A stretch of 64,000 bases of DNA, from positions 151,620,258 to 151,684,257 of the forward strand of contig CM067081.1 in assembly GCA_034008185.1 (NCBI GenBank), read 5' to 3'. The notes below the pieces were generated by a model, which ran no database searches, had not been told where the DNA came from, and saw only the letters and a list, made by a program, of their open reading frames with translations. Below are positions 13,501 through 24,581 of the stretch, in pieces. The DNA is from Gorsachius magnificus (lineage: Eukaryota; Chordata; Aves; Pelecaniformes; Ardeidae). The translations under genes and the position numbers were made by a program. Within the stretch, counting starts at the first letter, position 1. Every line of letters begins with the position of its first letter.

Positions 13501-16500
13501 TCATAGGTACATATTGTGGCAAGGAAAGGCAGGAGGAGATCCTGGCGAGCTGCTTGGACCGCCTGCCCACAGCAACATCACCTGCGGTGGCAGGGGTTCG
13601 GGCACAGCTGCACCAGTGGTCCGTGCTCCCAGGCAGCTGATCTCTGGTGCTGGGAAAGTTTCCAGAGGTGAAGCCCTCAGGTTGTCACATATACCTGAAT
13701 AATGGTGTTGTGTTCAAAGCCTTATCACAAATGTTGTTTTCCTTTATCTCAGTTTCCAAAAATCAGACCAGTCCCATGTCTGCTGATACCAGTGGGAACA
13801 TGAATCAACCCTACATTTTCATGCGCTCTGGACAAAATCTGTCCATAAACAGCAGGTAAGCTTTTTGTCAAAATGCCTTTGGCCTCTGTACAAATGTAAT
13901 TAGAGTCTGATTTCAACTTCCCTGATTTCAATTTCCTAACTTCCCTTTGAAGCCTTGGTCGGTAAGAAGTGCCAGACACCCCGCATCTACATGACAATGC
14001 ATCCTAGCACACTTGGAAGCCCAAGGGCATGCCAAAGAAATCCAAATCCATAGCCAATATACAACACAAGATCAAGGACTGCTGAAAAGCATTTCCTGCA
14101 ATGAATACGCATTGTGAACTGTTTTGTCATTTAGCAAGGACCGCTGTTTTGCTGTGTGTTCTGTTACATGCGTTCACATCACGGCAGCGATGTTACGTTT
14201 GAATCTAAAAGGAGTTCTTGCTAATCAAAGCACTAATGGGGCTGTTTCAATTTCCCTAGTAGTGTTTTTAGCAGAAGTCCATAGGTTCAGCCATAGCTCC
14301 ATAGCTCTATGCCACTTATTCTTCGTGCCTGATAACAGCACATTGCTTTGAAGTACCTGCTGCTTGGGAGACACACTACTGATGACAGCTAGACTGCAGC
14401 TTTTCTGTGTTGGCTTACTGCACTCCCGCTTCAGCTTAGAAATACTGGAAATCACCTCTGAGCTCACATCGAACAGAAGGACAGAGATCAAAGTGATTCG
14501 CTTCTCCTTGAGGATCATGTTTCTTGGTGACTTCCTTGCAAACCAATAGCCACTACTTATTGAAGCCTGGATCCATGCTGGGCGATTCCAGCAGTTCCCG
14601 TCGAGCACATCCTTTGGGGGTGGGAGCACTTGACACTGTCTGATGTGCCAAAGGGCTAGCTCAGCACCTCCTGCCAGGCCGAAATCCTTGGACTGCTACT
14701 GAGCAATCCCAGCAAACAGTATTTCCCAGGCTAAATCAGAACTGTTGTCTTCCTGGCGCTCAGCACTACTGGGCAGGGGTGACAGCAAGAGAGCAGCAAT
14801 GGGTTTTAGCACCAGGCATTGTCAGTGTGTCCAGCTGCTCTGACTCTCATGTCAGCCCACGGGTGGCAGCCAGGATCAGGTCCAGTGAGGGGAACAGCAC
14901 CCTGGGGAGGGGGTGGCTTAGTGGGGCCCATGGGCAGGCAGGGCAGGGCTGTAGGGAACAGAGTCGCTGGGGCAGGGGTTTGGCAGCCCTGGGGGCTGAA
15001 ATGGGCCATGGGCAGGGTAGGGGGAGCCCCAGGCAGGGCGGGGAGCAGGGCCAACAAGGCCCATTAGTGCCCTCAGGGATCTGACACCCAGCACATACAG
15101 CTGAGATGTGCTGATTTCAGTTGTGGAAGTGCTTAGTTTCTTGTTTGGAAGACGACAGAGCCCATCTGCTCTATTATCCTTGGGCCATTTATTCAGACTG
15201 AGGATTAGCCTGCCTGCAGATGCTCGTGCCCTGGCTCCCCCAGAGCCAGTTCACAGTGCCACAGCCAAAGCGCTGTGCCACACAGCCACAGCAATGCTGC
15301 TGCTTCCACTTGGAGCTGGATGCAACTGCTTGCATGAAGCGTGGTGCCTCAGCCAATGAAGCTGGAGATGAGAGATCGCACAGGGTTGGGGAGCTCTCGG
15401 GCTGCCTTCACTATTAGTAGCCCTGGGGGTGTGACAAGGGGGTATCCAAGCAGCTCCATGTGCAACCTGCCTGCTCCCAATAAGCCATTTTTGTGTTACT
15501 GCACCTGTCTTTTGCTGCGATGAAGGAGGTTGCGGTGCACTGCCAATGCACTGAGCTTGGAGAAGCTTGAAATGCACAAAGACCTTGTTCTGTAAGCAAA
15601 CCCCATGGATCTGGCCATGTGTGTATTTGAAACCTGTTGATACAAAAGTGACAGAGTTGCCTGTATCTTAAAGAAGAGGGGTGCCAAACACCCCTTTGGA
15701 GGGTATGCTACGTAAGTATGGACAGGAAAGCCAGTAGGATACCACTGAAAATTTATGAGGTCCAAAGACAGAGTCCTTTTCCAGCCCCTTGTCACCTTCC
15801 CATGCCTCCATGTGCATAAAGAGCAGCTATTCTGTCCTTGGTCACATCGAACTTAAGCGCCAGCCTGTTCAGCATGTGAGGGAGCTGTGTTTCCATTCCT
15901 CTGGGCACCCTTGCAGTGGTATCACTTGTTTTTTGTGTCCTCTGGATACTAGTGCAAAATAGTGAAGAGCAGAGGTCCTGACATAGCACGACCCTGACTC
16001 ACAACTAAGTTGCTTGAAGACCCCAAACGCTCCCAAGATGCAATAGCAAGTATCAGCCAAGAGAGGAGGCCTATTGCATCAGGTTTTTGGCAAACAGCTT
16101 CCTCTAGGAGCTCTAGAGAGCAAGCACCACCTGCCTGTCTTGCGTCTGTCTCAGATCTCTATTGTTTCCTCTGTCCCCAGGGCCCTGGAAGGGTCCAAAT
16201 ATTTGGCAGACTACCATGTGGAAGGCAAAAGAAAGAGTTCAGGTGGTGCCAGGCTCTGAGCACCTGCAGGAAACTAAGAAATTTGAATTACAAAATCAAC
16301 TAGCTGCTGTGAACTGACGCAGTTCCTTGAAAACTTTATTTACTTACCTTATTCCTGCCACCAATGGCTGTTAGCATGATCCTTAAAAAGCAGATGACTA
16401 AATGTCCTATGGCTTCAGGCTTTATTTCTGGAGCAAGCTGGAGCAATTGCTCTGCCTGGAGAAAAGAGAAGTAATTAGTCATAGGTTTAAACACAGTAGT

Positions 16501-19500
16501 AAATCCAGCCTACCTGGTAACAGAGAGCTAAGCTTGGGAAGCATCACCTGCATTAGGGCCCCAACCTGTGGTTATGGTCTCATGCTCTGGACCAAATGCT
16601 GGCTTGGCTCTGCTGTTGGACATTGTTTCTGCCTAGCTGGGAAAAGGTAAAGTCTAATAAATATACTGAAGTCACAAGACTTGCATATCACCCTTGGTAG
16701 GTCACATGTGGAGGGGATATGGGACAAAGCCATGTGGGGAAGGGCTTGAAAAGATGTATCCTCTAGTTTCAACATCAAAACAAGTATCCAAAAAATACCT
16801 ACAAAGCAACACAAACAATCAGACTCTGTGTGCCTTCCAGACTTTGTGCCACAAAAATGTTCCCACACCTGATCATGTGTTAACATGAGCAGCCAGCTGA
16901 GGCCAAACACACTTTAACTACACACATAGACAAAAACAAAATCAAAAATTATCTCAGAGATGATAGCTTTTAACTTCTTAGTCTTACCATCAAGGCTCTT
17001 GTGGGGACTCCTTGTGCCAGGTAGACTGAGTCTGCATTGGCAGAAGGGTTAGATTAATACAGCTTCTCCTCATTTTATCTCTGGCCCTCTTCCCCCCCCT
17101 AAAAAAAACCAACAACAAACACCCCAAACCAAACCAAGAAAAAGCTTCACCTTGCAGATTCCCCTTCTTGCATCCACTGTCCAGAAGGTACTTGATGCCC
17201 TCATCTCTACCAGCTGCTGCTCCTTCCTGCTCCTGACCTAATGCAGCTGGTGAGGCAATGGGAAAGGTGATCCTATGATAAGCACATCCAATGCTTCCGC
17301 GACATATTACAGCTAACATGTGATTTGTTTTGTTAGGATATCTATTCTTCAACTGCAAAAGATGTACTGTGATTCTGAAATAAGTAGGTGTGGATTGTAT
17401 CTGAAGGCACAACAGAATAATTGAATTGCCTCTTCCTTACCTAGCCAGAGCTCTCGTATTCAATTTTACCTTAGCTACTAGCTAATGTACCAGCTGCATT
17501 TTGATAATGACTTGCTTCCACAGCCTCTGGGTAACCACAAATTGATCCTGATGTGCAAAAGCCCTGACTGTTGATATTGAGTTGTTGGGATGCTTTTTAC
17601 AAATCAACAGCTCTCTGAATCCATCCATCTTCCTCTCTCTGGTCCTTTCATTGCAGCAAATTGCAGCAGCTGGCCTTGCATAAAAGGGGTCTGGAAATTG
17701 GGGTTGGAGCTTCAGCTGTAACAGCTAGAAGAGCAGGAATGAACTGGGGTGATAACCTGGCTGCTGAACCATGGGCCCACCTGCCTTGGAGTTTAACCTT
17801 TCTATCTATGAAGATTCGTGACTCGTGGGGTTGCTAATGTGAAGGTAGCTCCTCTTGGCCTTCCCCTTCTCTGTCCTTGCACAGTTCCATTTCTTTGTTG
17901 TTAATTGGCTCAAGCAAGATTTCCTCAGAGGCTTGGGGAGTTGTATCATCAGCCAGTAATCCCCTAATTCCCTTGGATGCTCAGGAGTCCCTTGTGTGCT
18001 ACTCTACAACTGCATTTTGCATGTGTTGCGCTCTTCCATATACACCAAATCGATGTTATGTTGTGATCAAAGACGTCCTTGTCCTCAGAGGAAATCCCAG
18101 CACAGTTATGGTAGTTGGCTGCACAGTATACCATACATTTGAGCAGCAGAAAGTCACCATCTAAAGCAAAAAGCCTTTGGGAATGAAGCATTTTTTTCTC
18201 ACAGGGGACAGGCTTTGATACTTCGCAGAAGTCATCTGCACAAAGCGTGTCATCAAAGTTTAAGTGTTTTACCCAGGCTTCCACAAGAGGAATGGCAGCT
18301 ATCATTGGTATCGGAAGTTTCTTATGTCATGCTAGGAGTCTATACAATAATAACTAAATATTTGTAGTTAAATAAGACAGAGCGGATTTCTGGTTTTAAC
18401 ATCCCAGCCAATGTTAGTGGGAAGCAAGGACTTCACCCCTCTTTTTCCACATAGGCAATCCCTAAGCTGGGGGCAGGCAGGGAATATTTTTTTTAACTGC
18501 CCCAGCATGATGTTGGACTGTATTAGACAGCAGTGACTTCACTGCCATTCACAGAGCTACCAAGTAATATCATACATCAGGAGTTCAGAAAAACTCCACC
18601 TGGGAAGTTACGTGTTAAGATACCCAATCAAAGAGGCTGAAGATCCAAGTGAAAAAGCTTTCCTGTCAGATTTCTTTGAGAACCTTCTCAGGCATAAAAT
18701 AAAATGTGCAAAGTAGAGGTGTATCATCACCTGTCAGCATGCTTAAAGCTGTTACCACATCATACATGGCATCCTGAGCCGATGCTGATAATGGTGCTCC
18801 TGTTACATTGCTGAGCTCTTTATTCCTAGCATGGTGGTGAGTATCTAGAGAGCACAGAGACCTCTGTCCTGAATTGCATGTTTTCTGCACAGTTTTGGGT
18901 ATTATGGGTGTTTTCAATGTCTCCCTCCTTGGAGAGGACCAGCAAGAGCTGCTGAAAGACTCAAGACCCTTGAAACATCATGGTTCCCTAAAGGGCTCCA
19001 AGAAATAATGTCCTTCCTGAGCCTAAACCATGAAGGTCCACACCTTTATATAAATTTTGGGGATCATTTCTAAGAACACTGAGAGCAAGTCCTGCTTTAC
19101 AAGAGTACAAGATATGCAAGCATCTCTATAGCTCATTGTGTTTGTGGACTTCAGGCTCCTTCATATGGTGGGTGGACACCAGCTTCTGGATGGGTCCTGG
19201 CCTCCTCCCAGTGCATTGCCTCTCTGCAGCCCAGCACAGAGGGGCCACCTTCTCTCAGGACACTGGGGATCCCCCACATACGAAGGTCCTGCTTTATAAG
19301 CAGCTTTCACACCCCGGAGAGCACGCTTTAATTGTACTAAGGCAGCAGATCACTAGATGGCCTCATAACCCCAGTGATTTGAGCAGATCCAGGCTTAGGC
19401 TGTGTAATCGCCAGATTTATTTTAAAAAACCTGGCACTCTTAAGTGCTGCAGGACTTACAAACATCACCTCAGGCAATGCACAAGGGCCTTTTCAAAACG

Positions 19501-19740
19501 CAGCATGTGAAATTTGGGATGCTTTGTCCCACAGGGAAGCTAGAGAAAACCATGTTTGTCACTCTTGTGGTCAGAAGCTGCTTGTATTCCCTAAATCCCG
19601 GCAGATGGGACTGAAGATGGGGCAGAGGCCTTGGTGGGAGCTGCGGGAGAGCCACTAACCAGCGCAGCAAAAACAGCCCCTGCAGGGAGGACGGCCATGG
19701 GATCACAGCAGCAGACCAGCCAGCCGGGAACATAGGAACA
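7600..19740. other. Long non-coding interval between two CpG islands
   Basis: I see no exon with recognisable protein similarity. It contains a 186-codon chance-length frame at 12845-13405 (+), a short segment near 12917-12955 resembling the core of a MIR-type SINE, and a G-rich repetitive patch at about 14885-15060. There are also A- and T-rich runs, for example at 13465-13482. Scattered frames of 60-130 codons have no consistent codon pattern or family similarity. Distal regulatory elements or lncRNA exons could be present, but nothing in the sequence identifies them. Confidence 0.5.
12917..12955 (+). repeat. Possible ancient MIR-like SINE core
   Basis: The bases around 12925-12950 (a GCTGCGTGACCTTGGCCAAA-like string) closely follow the conserved core of mammalian and amniote MIR SINEs, in which a GTGACCTTGGGCAA motif is diagnostic. 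The flanks do not extend the match convincingly, so this may be a relic fragment or a coincidence. Confidence 0.3.
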
Positions 19741-19759
19741 TAGGTTCCTCTGTCAAGGC

Positions 19760-20551
19760 CAATTGTATGAGGTTCAACAAGGCCATGTGCTGGGTCCTGT
19801 AACTTGTCACAATAACCCCGTGCAATGCTACAGGCTCAGGGAAGAGTGGCTGGAGAGCTTTTCTGCCCAGCAGAAAAGGACCTGGGGGTACTGGTTGACA
19901 GCTATCTGAATATGAGCCAGTAGTGTGCCCAGGTGGACAAGAGGGCCAACAGCATCCTGGCTTGTGTCAGGAATAGTGTGGCCAGCAGGAGTAGGGAAGT
20001 GATCATGCCCCTGTACTCCTCACTGGTGAGGCCACACCTCAAATACTGTGTTCAGTTTTGGGCCCCTCACCACAGGAAAGACATTGAGGTGCTGGAACAT
20101 GTCCAGAGATGGGCAAGCAAAGCTGGTGAGGGGTCTGGAGCACAAGTCTTATGAGGAGTGGGTGAGGGAACTGGGGCTGTTTAGCCTGGAGAAAAGGAGG
20201 CTGAGGGGAGACCTTATCGCTCTCTGCAACTGCCTGACAGGAGGCTGTAGTGAGGTGGGAGTTGGTCTCTTCTCCCTGGAAATGGGTGATAGGATGAGGG
20301 GAAATGGTCTGAAGTTGCACCAGGGCAGGTTTAGGTTAGACATTAGGAAAAACTTCTTCACTGAAAGGGCTGCATTGGAACGGGCTGCCCAGGGAAGTGG
20401 TCAAGTCCCCATCCCAGGAGGTATTTAGAAGATGGGTAGATGAGGTGCTTAGGGCCATGGTTTAGTGGTGGGATGGCAGGGTTAGGGTACCGGTCGGACT
20501 CTATGATCTTAAAGGTCTTTTCCAATCTAAACAATTCTATGAATCTATAAC
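19760..20551 (+). repeat. CR1 LINE fragment (3' end, sense)
   Basis: This is a 5'-truncated CR1 non-LTR retrotransposon of about 790 bp. It starts in the C-terminal part of ORF2 (ATGAGGTTCAACAAGGCCA near 19767) and runs through the typical GGCCACACCTCAAATACTGT (about 20031) and AACTGGGGCTGTTTAGCCTG (about 20170) segments. It ends with the CR1 tail in which a GATCTTAAAGGTCTTTTCCAA-type string is followed by CTATGAATCTATA. Such truncated copies are the commonest interspersed repeats of bird genomes. Frames within it are broken, so it is not active. It lies directly upstream of the CpG island at 20.6 kb. Confidence 0.93.
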
Positions 20552-20599
20552 CACCTCCAGCCCCGGCCTGGCCTGGCTGCACCCTCAGGAGGAGTTTGG

Positions 20600-21820
20600 C
20601 CCTGGGCTCACCTGGGAGGGAGGCGAGCCCCCGCCCGGGGGCGATCCCCCTGTGGGATCCCTCAGCGGCGAGGCAGGAGGGCATGGTTCCCTGTCCCACT
20701 GCCGGCTGGAAATGCCCTCTGGGGCCTCCGAGGGAACGCGCCCCCACGAGTAACCGCGGCCGAAGGGGCCGCGAGGGAAGACCCCGCCTCGCCCCGACGC
20801 CGGAGGGAGCCGGGGGTGGGGGAGGGAAGCGAAGGGGTCTTCAGCACAGCGGAAGCATTAACTCCACGGGTGGAGCGTGGGGGGGACAAACGGGCGGGGG
20901 TGGGGAGCCGGAGGTTCGGCTTGCCCGAGGGCCAGGGCCGGCTCTGGAGCGGGGGCCGGCCGGTCCCTCTTTCAGAGAGGGGGGGAGGCCTTGGCGAGGC
21001 CGTTACCACCGGGGCAGCGGCCTCGATGTGCGGAGGAAGGAAAAAAAAAAAAAAAAAAAGGAAGATCTCGTTGTGGCCGCTGCCATACGTGGGTACACGC
21101 TGCGCCCTCACCCGTGGGGATTTTATTCGCGTTTTAGACCGCAGAGCTACGTTGCACTGACGCGAGTCTTTTAAAAAGCGGCTTGAGCGAAGCAGGGCCG
21201 GGAACCGCTGCGGAATGGACGAGACCGAGACCAACCCCCAGCGCAGCGCCCGGGGCGGAGGCCGCACTTTTCCGCGGCGCTGCCGCTTTAAGGGCGGGCG
21301 GGGAGCCCGCCCCTCCTCGGCCCGGCCCCCGCGCAGCGCAGCGCAGCGCAGCGCAGCGGAGCGGGGCCGGCCCTAAGCGGCGGGCGGCGGCCGGGAGCAG
21401 CGGGTAGGTGTGGGCCGGGCGCGCCCCGGCCCCGGCCCCGGTCCCGCCCCGGCGGGGGGCGGTGCGGCCGCGGCCTGGCGGAGCGACTCGGCGCGGCGGG
21501 GCCTGCGCGGGGCGGGACGGGACGGCACGGCCCAGCCCAGGCGGTGGCGGTAGCCCCGGCCCCGGCTTTCCCCTTGCCCCTGTCGCGGAGCCGGCTCCGC
21601 GCTCCCCGGAGGCCAGCGGCCGCTTCGCAGAGGTGTGCCCAGCCCGGGGTGACAAACTGGGGGTGCATGGGAGGCGGCGGCGAGCGTCCCGGGGGCTCGG
21701 CCCGGGCGGGGTGGGTGCCAGCGCGCTCTGCCTCCCCGCCGGGGCGGGCAGCCCCCGGCCTTGGTTAGGTCTGCCTTCCTCCGACGGGAAACGCGGGGTC
21801 GGTGTGGCACCTGCTGCTTT
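20600..21820. promoter_or_regulatory. CpG island, probable ETFBKMT promoter
   Basis: This is dense GC- and CpG-rich sequence with GC boxes and a pentamer repeat (five GCGCA units at 21331-21355). It lies about 2.8 kb upstream of the first ETFBKMT coding exon and downstream of a CR1. A + strand splice donor (CGG followed by GTAGGT) at 21403/21404 would suit a non-coding first exon joined to an acceptor near 24135. Runs of A at about 21041-21059 and 21821-21842 interrupt or bound the island. Long frames here are composition artefacts. The link to ETFBKMT rests on position and orientation; transcription in the other direction cannot be excluded. Confidence 0.6.
21331..21357. repeat. GCGCA pentamer microsatellite in the CpG island
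   Basis: Five tandem copies of GCGCA are followed by an imperfect unit, about 45 bp before the candidate first-exon donor of ETFBKMT. Such repeats vary in length and may be polymorphic. Confidence 0.85.
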
Positions 21821-21849
21821 CAAAAAAAAAAAAAAAAAAAAAGCTTAAA

Positions 21850-24130
21850 TTGCACCGGAGCTGGTGGGTTTTGGTTTGTGGTTTTTTTTTTTTTTGGGGG
21901 GGGGTGTTGCTTGTTTTTTATTTTTGTCCCCTTCTTCAAGTTCTACTCGCCCAATAATTTTGTTCCCAATAAGCAGGGAAGGCCAGGAGTCTCAAATGCA
22001 AGGATGTTCATCCCGACTGTGCCTTCCTGCACTAACTGCTTAAGTTCAGGTTGGCATTTTGAGCACAGAGCTCTTGGCGGATATTTCTCTCTAGGTGATT
22101 AATTTAAAAAGAGTAACCATCGTGACAGGCAGTGCTACTGGATTTTAGGCCTGCTGATTTGCAGCAATTCATGGGGAAAAACAGCATGCAGCATTAGCTG
22201 ACAAGATTTAGCTCTCTGATTGATTTCAGTTAACTTCATGCTTCCCATAGGCAGATGGGGATTATTTAGCTCTGCCTTCAAGAAGGCAGGCATTTGTTAA
22301 TTACATTCATTAATTAAATGGACTCTGCTGAATGGCGTTCTCAAATGTGGAAAAAAGCAAAATGTTCAGTCACGTGTATTTATTTGTAATAAAAATACAA
22401 AGCCTTTAGCCAATGATTTAAACAAAGACTTAACTGGACTATCAGCCTAAACAGCAGAATCCTACGGGGAGGGGAGTTCACAGCTTAACATTTTAGTAAG
22501 CGATCAGACTAAACCCAGCACCTAAAGCAGAGGCCAGCACACAACAAAAAATGCTGCTAAACACATACGAACTTTAGTAAAGATACAGACAAATAAGGAA
22601 AACCTGGACTCATGAAACACAAAGTGTTAACGGCTTTGTTGTATTAGCCCATTTTTCCTATTGTCTCCTTGTCTTGTTTTTTTAAGGACAACCTGCACAG
22701 CTCTCAATGGCAAAGCTGGCCACAATTCTTCTGTTGTGAAAAATCAGCAGGGGTGGGCAGAAGTTGACTTTCTTCATGCATCGTTCTGCTTTTTCATGAA
22801 AACCACTGCGGAAGAGAGAAAACAGTCATAAAATAGAGTGAGTTTCTCTTGTGTATGTTTGTACTTGCAGTCTTGCTGGTGTAGAAGCACAGGCCTTAAA
22901 TGCTTCTCTGGTCATTGGCTTAGGGGGAGGCTCAACACCTGAGGCAAGTAAGTCTGAGTTACTGAAAGAAATTAGAGAGCGAGATGAGGAATGAAAAAAG
23001 ATATGGAAATAGTAAAGGATGGATGAAGTAAGAGATCTGAGCAGGAGGGCAGGAAAACAGCTGCTCTCTCTTCAGGCCACTGCTTGGTAAGGATACTCGC
23101 AGGCTCAGCATAAGGAAGACCCAGGGTCTGCCAGAGATGGTGGATGAGGAGACTGTGGTCATGAAGTGCTGTGGCTCTCCGCTCTCCATTCTCCTGATGC
23201 TTAAATGAGTCTAACCTCTGACATACCAGTCTCCCATCCTCCTTTCCTTCACTGCTTGTGACCTGAAAACTGGCCTTGAGTGGTGCCAGAAGGCCTCTTG
23301 AGTGTGAGCTCATCTAGTCTGAATGTCTCACCTTTTAAAAACTTAATTTTTAAGAATGTGTCAGATTCAGTTTCTCTCTCTTTAGACAGCTTGGAGCACA
23401 TTGATATAGTTTCTCACAGGGAGTGGGCTGCTGTGATGGAGGTCTGCTTTCTTTTACAGCTGAAAGCATCCACATGAGACTATGGCACCATAAGACTAAC
23501 TGATCCTTTAAAATGCAGCCTGAAATGCAACAAATTGGGAGTATTCAGATCAGTTCTTGGGGGTTTTTTTTTGTTTTGGGTTTTTTTTTTTTGGATCTGG
23601 GAGAAAGAGGAAAGCCTTTTGCAGAAATCCTTTAATTATTTGAGTTAAAAAGATGCTTTCATATAAAAGACTCATCACCGTTATAAATCCAGTAATTAAT
23701 GGCATCTCTCAAGCAACCTACTGATAACCTTTGTTACATCCGTAGGTCCTGCAATGCCAGAGCCCTGATGCAAATCTTAAGATTTGCTGGAAGAGACTTA
23801 AATGGGAGTAGCCTGCTGTGTGTCTGTCTTTAAGGCAGAGGGAGGGAGATGTTAAAAGGCTGCATGTTTAGTTTTTAGCGCTCTGGGCTGTCCCACTAAC
23901 TGGTTGTTTCTCACGGGATATGTTTATAGCACTCTCCTGAATGGGTCTCCCAATGGCTTCTTCTTTAAATACCACTTCTTTCAGACCTGAAAGGCTCTTT
24001 GGGCAAGGGCAATGCACACATTCATGGTCACGCAACAGCACGTGGTCCTCCTCTTCCTAAAGCTCTGGTGGTTCATAGCCTTGAAGTCAATGAAGAAACA
24101 TCACTTATGTAGCTCTTCCATTGTTCTCCT
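21850..24130. other. Upstream intron or intergenic region of ETFBKMT
   Basis: This is non-coding sequence between the CpG island and the first coding exon. It is AT-rich, with T- and G-homopolymer tracts at about 21882-21904 and T-rich tracts near 23560-23592. No coding exon was seen on either strand. It is probably the 5' intron of ETFBKMT if transcription starts in the CpG island. Confidence 0.5.
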
Positions 24131-24135
24131 TTCAG

Positions 24136-24261
24136 GAATCCATCACTATGAAAAGCAGCATCCTTTGAGTTTGTTTCAAGCTTTCTGCCTCATCACCTGC
24201 TGTGCTCATCAGATAAGCTGTTCTCCGAGCTCTCCTGGGGAGGGTTTGTCTTTGGAGAGAC
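24136..24261 (+). other. ETFBKMT: ETFBKMT 5' UTR part of the first coding exon (predicted)
   Basis: A pyrimidine-rich tract ending in TTTCAG at 24131-24135 makes a good acceptor, placing the exon start at 24136. An alternative acceptor ends at about 24211 (CTCATCAG). Either gives a short leader before the ATG at 24262. The donor partner would be in the CpG island near 21403. Confidence 0.45.
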
Positions 24262-24581
24262 ATGGCCTTCCGTGGCTGGAAGCGGCTCCTCCTCTTGGGC
24301 AGGCAGAACACCTTTGCCAAGGCTTGGAGGAGCAGGAGGGGAGGTCCTTCTCTGCGCTGGAAGCGTTGCTGCCATTGGAGTGCTGGCAAGTCTCTGGACC
24401 CTGAGGTGAGAGCATTTCTGGAGGAGAACACAGAGGTCACCAGCAGTGGGCACCTCACACCAGAGATACGGCTGCGCCTCCTCACCCCTCGCTGCAGGTT
24501 CTGGAAGGAAAAACCTGACCTGTGGCCTTATGGGGACCCGTTTTGGGCAATTTACTGGCCAGGAGGCCAAGCCCTTTCCAG
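24262..24581 (+). CDS. ETFBKMT: ETFBKMT coding exon 1
   Basis: It encodes residues 1-106 and the first two bases of Arg107: the presumed mitochondrial targeting peptide and the segment leading into the methyltransferase fold. The donor is CCAG followed by GTACGC. The exon leaves phase 2, which the next exon completes. Confidence 0.95.

Noticed and set aside
14885..15060. G-rich patch as a minisatellite
   Set aside because: GGGGCAG-like strings recur but with irregular spacing and no definable unit.
20596..21848. Long frames on both strands, up to 229 codons
   Set aside because: Same composition effect within the second CpG island; two include poly-lysine or poly-phenylalanine from homopolymer runs.
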